Part shown: in pieces, positions 13,323-15,846 of the stretch
How positions within the stretch are numbered: the stretch's first letter is position 1
Layout of the letters: each line of letters opens with the position of its first letter
DNA from: JBGOUJ01 sp041477005
GTDB taxonomy: Bacteria > Acidobacteriota > Terriglobia > Bryobacterales > JACQDG01
NCBI GenBank assembly: GCA_041477005.1
Contig: JBGOUJ010000107.1
Location: forward strand, 1 to 15,846
Direction: 5' to 3'
DNA: 15,846 nt
Translations under genes and position numbers: made by a program
Notes under the pieces: generated by a model
Databases searched by the model: none
What the model saw: the letters and a program-made list of their open reading frames with translations, nothing else
What the model was told of the DNA's origin: nothing

Positions 13323-14132
13323 GTGCTCTGCGCCTCCACGCTCGAATCCACCCGGCTGCTGCTGCTCTCCCGCTCCCGCTTCCATCCCAACGGCATCGGC
13401 AATTCGAGCGGCGTGCTGGGCCATTACTTGATGGACCACACCATCGGCTGCGGCGCCGGCGGCTACCTGACCCGCACCGCCGGCCGCGTGAGCGACTGGG
13501 ACGATAATCGAGCGAACGGCATCTACGTTCCGCGCTTCCGCAATCTCAAAACGAAGCGGCCGGATTACATCCGCGGCTTCGGCTATCAGGGCGGCGCCGC
13601 CCGGGGCATGTTCCCCGGCCATGCCCGGAGCACACGCGGCTACGGCGTCGCCTTCAAGCGCCAGGTCCGCGAGCGCTGGCCCTACTACGCGAGCCTTTAC
13701 ACTTGGGGCGAAATGCTGGCGCGCGCCGAGAATTTCGTTCGTATCAATGGGGAGAAGAAAGACCGCTGGGGCATCCCCGTCCTGCACATCGAGTGCCGGC
13801 ATGGGGACAACGAGTTAAAGATGATGAAAGACGCCGTGGACACCGCGCAGGAAATGCTGCACGCCGCGGGTGTCGAGATCACCGCGGTCAACTACACGCC
13901 GCGCCCGCCCGGCGCCTGCATCCACGAGATCGGCACAGCTCGCATGGGCGCCGACCCCAAGACCTCCGTTCTGAACCCGTGGAACCAGTGCTGGGACGTG
14001 AAGAATGTTTTCGTCACCGACGGCGCGTCGTTCCCTTCCTCAGGCTGCGCCAATCCTACCCTCACCATGATGGCCGTCACGGCCCGGGCCTGCGACTACA
14101 TTCTGGAGAAGCATCGGCTCGGCGAGATCTGA
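13323..14132 (+). pseudogene. GMC oxidoreductase, N-terminally truncated (C-terminal half only)
   Basis: Homology starts abruptly at about 13317 with V-I-V-L-C-A-S-T-L-E-S-T-R, which in intact GMC enzymes (about 550 aa) lies near the middle. The remaining 269 residues (GTG 13323) contain the complete C-terminal substrate domain: GNSSGVLGHYLMDHT (26-40), His201 in CIHEIGTARMG and Asn244 in CANPTLT (the catalytic His/Asn pair) and DVKNVFVTDGASFPSSG (225-241). The Rossmann GxGxxG that binds FAD and the GMC signatures are absent, so it cannot oxidise sugars alone. The frame is otherwise undamaged, which points to a recent deletion or an assembly join. Its normal partner gene (12005) is intact. 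It ends 3 bp from the convergent gene's stop. Confidence 0.82.
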
Positions 14133-14135
14133 CCC

Positions 14136-15293
14136 TCACGGGACCACGGGGCGCCCCGGCTCGGTTTGCAGCGCGCCGGCGGCGAAGCTCACGATGTCGC
14201 CCTGTTGACGGGCGATCTGCCGGAGCCGGTCGTAATTGCCGGCCAGTTGGCACAACTGCAGAACGGAGGGGCAGGCGAGCTGGCTCGAGTCGAGATCGCG
14301 AAGCTGCTCGAGCGATACCTCGATAGCTTCTTCATAGCGTTCGAGCCGCGCCAGCAGCCCGACCAGCACCTGCGCCGGTCCGCTGCCGACCTGGCTGGGA
14401 TCGCTCTCCGCCACCTTGCGGCGAAAGTGGGCGATGGCGCCGTCTACGTCTTCGCCCACCAGCGCTCGCAGGTAGACTCCGTGGTCGGCGTAGATATCCT
14501 CGAACGGCGGATCGCCCTTGTACTGAAAGAGCGACCCCAGGCGCTTGCCGTATTCGGTGAGATCGACGGCCAGCCGTAGCATCTCGGGGTCGTCCAGGTC
14601 GAGACTCAACCCCAGGATAGAAACCAGGTGTGACGTGTCGACGTAGTAGCAGTTGCCCTCGAAGAGCCAGTCGCGGCCTTCTATCAGGGCTGGAATGCCG
14701 GCCGCCTCCGGCGCCTGCCCTTCCTGCTGGGCGATGACCCGCTTCAGGTTCTCGGCGATCTCATGGTATAAGGTGCGGACCAGCAGGCGCAGGCAGTCGT
14801 CACGGCCGTTGCGGTCGGGGTACTGGCCGAAGCAGGTGATGGCGCGGCAGATGCCGTAGTTGGCGAGGATCAGCTCGAAGCCCTTCTTGGGGTGCACGCG
14901 CTCCTGGAAGGCGATGGCGACGATGGATTCGAGATCGTCCTTCGGCTCGGCCTTGTCGATGGCGGCGGCGACCGGCGCCGTCTCCCCGATGGCACGGAAG
15001 TACGGCCAGGCCCGGGCGATGTTGCCGTCGGCAAGGAACAGGCCCCCCACCTCGCGGGCTGCCTGGAGGAACGTTTCCTCGTAGGGTCGGCGCTTCTCGG
15101 CAGGCAGATCCGCCGATGGATCGGTCTGGATCAGCGGCAGGCCCAGCTCGTGGCGCTTCTGGAGCAGCCGGGCTTCAAACAGCAGCGGATAGTTCTTGTC
15201 TTCGAGCGACTTTTGCACCAGGAAATCGAATCCGGCCTCGGCCCCGCCCGACCGCAAAGCCTGCTCGATCCGATCGAAGGCATCGTCGCTCAT
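14136..15293 (-). CDS. Helical-repeat (TPR-like) protein of unknown function
   Basis: I do not recognise a named family. The 385-residue product is predicted all-helical and cytosolic, with no signal peptide or membrane segment. Several paired-helix stretches resemble degenerate TPRs, for example GGLFLADGNIARAWPYFRAIG (about 83-103), DGAIAHFRRKVAESDPSQ (about 287-304) and QVLVGLLARLERYEEAIEVSLEQL (about 310-333). Central residues HEIAENLKRVI and the segment LFEGNCYYVDTSHLVSI may form a core. ATG 15293 has GGGAGG about 9 nt upstream. It follows the subtilisin-like gene by 96 bp on the same strand, so it may be a scaffold or partner for it (inference). No terminator is seen towards the converging GMC fragment, only 3 bp away. 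Confidence 0.62.
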   Translation of the reverse strand: MSDDAFDRIEQALRSGGAEAGFDFLVQKSLEDKNYPLLFEARLLQKRHELGLPLIQTDPSADLPAEKRRPYEETFLQAAREVGGLFLADGNIARAWPYFRAIGETAPVAAAIDKAEPKDDLESIVAIAFQERVHPKKGFELILANYGICRAITCFGQYPDRNGRDDCLRLLVRTLYHEIAENLKRVIAQQEGQAPEAAGIPALIEGRDWLFEGNCYYVDTSHLVSILGLSLDLDDPEMLRLAVDLTEYGKRLGSLFQYKGDPPFEDIYADHGVYLRALVGEDVDGAIAHFRRKVAESDPSQVGSGPAQVLVGLLARLERYEEAIEVSLEQLRDLDSSQLACPSVLQLCQLAGNYDRLRQIARQQGDIVSFAAGALQTEPGRPVVP

Positions 15294-15389
15294 TGGAATG
15301 GCCCTCCCATGCGCCCAACCTCATTGTATTTCCTTTTCGCCGGGGCGCTCCGACTCGAACCGACCGAAGGATTTCGCGCCGTCTCGAAC

Positions 15390-15846
15390 TCACGATCCCA
15401 TCTCCGATTCGCGTTGCAGCACCTCTATCAGATCTTCGAGCGATGCGCCGGGAAACGCTTCTCTGGCGCGGGCCACAAAGCCCGTCATGTTGGCCACAGC
15501 GAAGCTGATGCCGTTCAGGTTGTCCTCGGGCGGCACACCGGGTATTGGGCGGGGGTAGCCGGAGGCGAAAAAAGTCGGGAGCGAATCGCTCCTCGAGCAG
15601 CGGTACCGGTCGCGCGGGCATTCCCCATCGAGGCGGACCCCGATGGCCGAGGGAAGGCAGCCGGGCAGCACGGGCCGGCCGGAGACTTCCCGCGCGCCCA
15701 CCACGATCACGCCCGCCGCCGCGGCACGCGCCATCACCCGCTCGAAACGCGGCTGGTGCTCCTGCTTGGTCGTGCCCAGACTCAGATTCACGACCTGCAT
15801 GTCGCGGGCAATGGCCCATTCCATGGCCGCGAGGAGTATATCGACG
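15390..15846 (-). CDS. Subtilisin-like (S8) protein, C-terminal part (5' end outside window)
   Basis: The frame runs past the window end, so only about 151 C-terminal residues are visible. Upstream codons read V-D-I-L-L-A-A before MEWAIARDMQVVNLSLG, the well-known S8 'A...WA...G..VVNLSLG' segment. The catalytic Ser block is present as NGISFAVANMTGFVA, in place of GTSMAAPHVAG. The strand that should carry the oxyanion-hole Asn (usually AAGN) reads GVIVVGAREV, with no Asn. Asp and His of the triad lie upstream if present. So it may be a weak or inactive protease, or a specialised maturation protease. The end of the chain follows soon after the Ser block, leaving a short helix (LEDLIEVLQRE). The unknown helical-repeat gene lies downstream. 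Confidence 0.75.
   Translation of the reverse strand, partial: VDILLAAMEWAIARDMQVVNLSLGTTKQEHQPRFERVMARAAAAGVIVVGAREVSGRPVLPGCLPSAIGVRLDGECPRDRYRCSRSDSLPTFFASGYPRPIPGVPPEDNLNGISFAVANMTGFVARAREAFPGASLEDLIEVLQRESEMGS

Noticed and set aside
15340..15362. tRNA-like T-loop (GGTTCGAGTC on the minus strand)
   Set aside because: The T-stem has mismatches and there is no matching acceptor stem, anticodon arm or D-arm upstream.

Overview
The window looks like a chromosomal piece of a GC-rich, Gram-negative soil bacterium, most likely an acidobacterium of the Solibacter/Bryobacter type. The best taxonomic clue is the protein at 7858-8442, which is almost entirely the 'Solibacter C-terminal' domain (TIGR03437), a domain greatly expanded in that group. 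A DUF1080 hydrolase, a TonB-like protein, a periplasmic DsbD and Tat-type sugar-oxidation genes fit the same picture. The assignment rests on recognised families, not on a search.

Region 1 (1-1346) is accessory DNA, visibly more A/T-rich than the rest. It holds the end of an ImmA/IrrE-type metallopeptidase gene, an unrecognised gene whose natural ATG start is out of frame by one A, a small Lys/Gly-rich protein, and a small divergent hypothetical gene only 17 bp away.

Region 2 (1396-6828) is an envelope and carbohydrate block. On the minus strand a lipoprotein-like five-bladed-propeller glycosidase homologue overlaps dsbD by ATGA, followed by a TonB-family gene. A DUF1080 (3-keto-disaccharide hydrolase) gene diverges from the glycosidase across 27 bp next to a perfect 10-bp palindrome.

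Region 3 (6829-10052) has a heptad-repeat spacer, endonuclease IV (nfo), an orphan TIGR03437 domain 4 bp upstream of nfo, a long imperfect palindrome (a dispersed-repeat candidate), and an NCS2 purine permease.

Region 4 (10083-14132) is a sugar-metabolism run on the plus strand: a xylose-isomerase homologue with all metal ligands, a RHH/PIN toxin-antitoxin pair with palindromic operator-like sequence, a Tat-type gluconate-dehydrogenase subunit-3 homologue, a TIM-barrel sugar isomerase/epimerase overlapping it by GTGA, and the C-terminal half of a GMC oxidoreductase. The GMC gene is broken exactly at a short CACAGA repeat. Together with DUF1080 these families suggest oxidation of glycosides to 3-keto sugars followed by cleavage.

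Region 5 (14136-15846) is on the minus strand: the end of a subtilisin-like protein lacking the usual oxyanion-hole Asn, then a helical-repeat protein of unknown role.

No rRNA, tRNA, CRISPR array, insertion sequence or convincing intrinsic terminator was found. No gene-free stretch exceeds 300 bases; the longest is 8443-8696 (254 bp).
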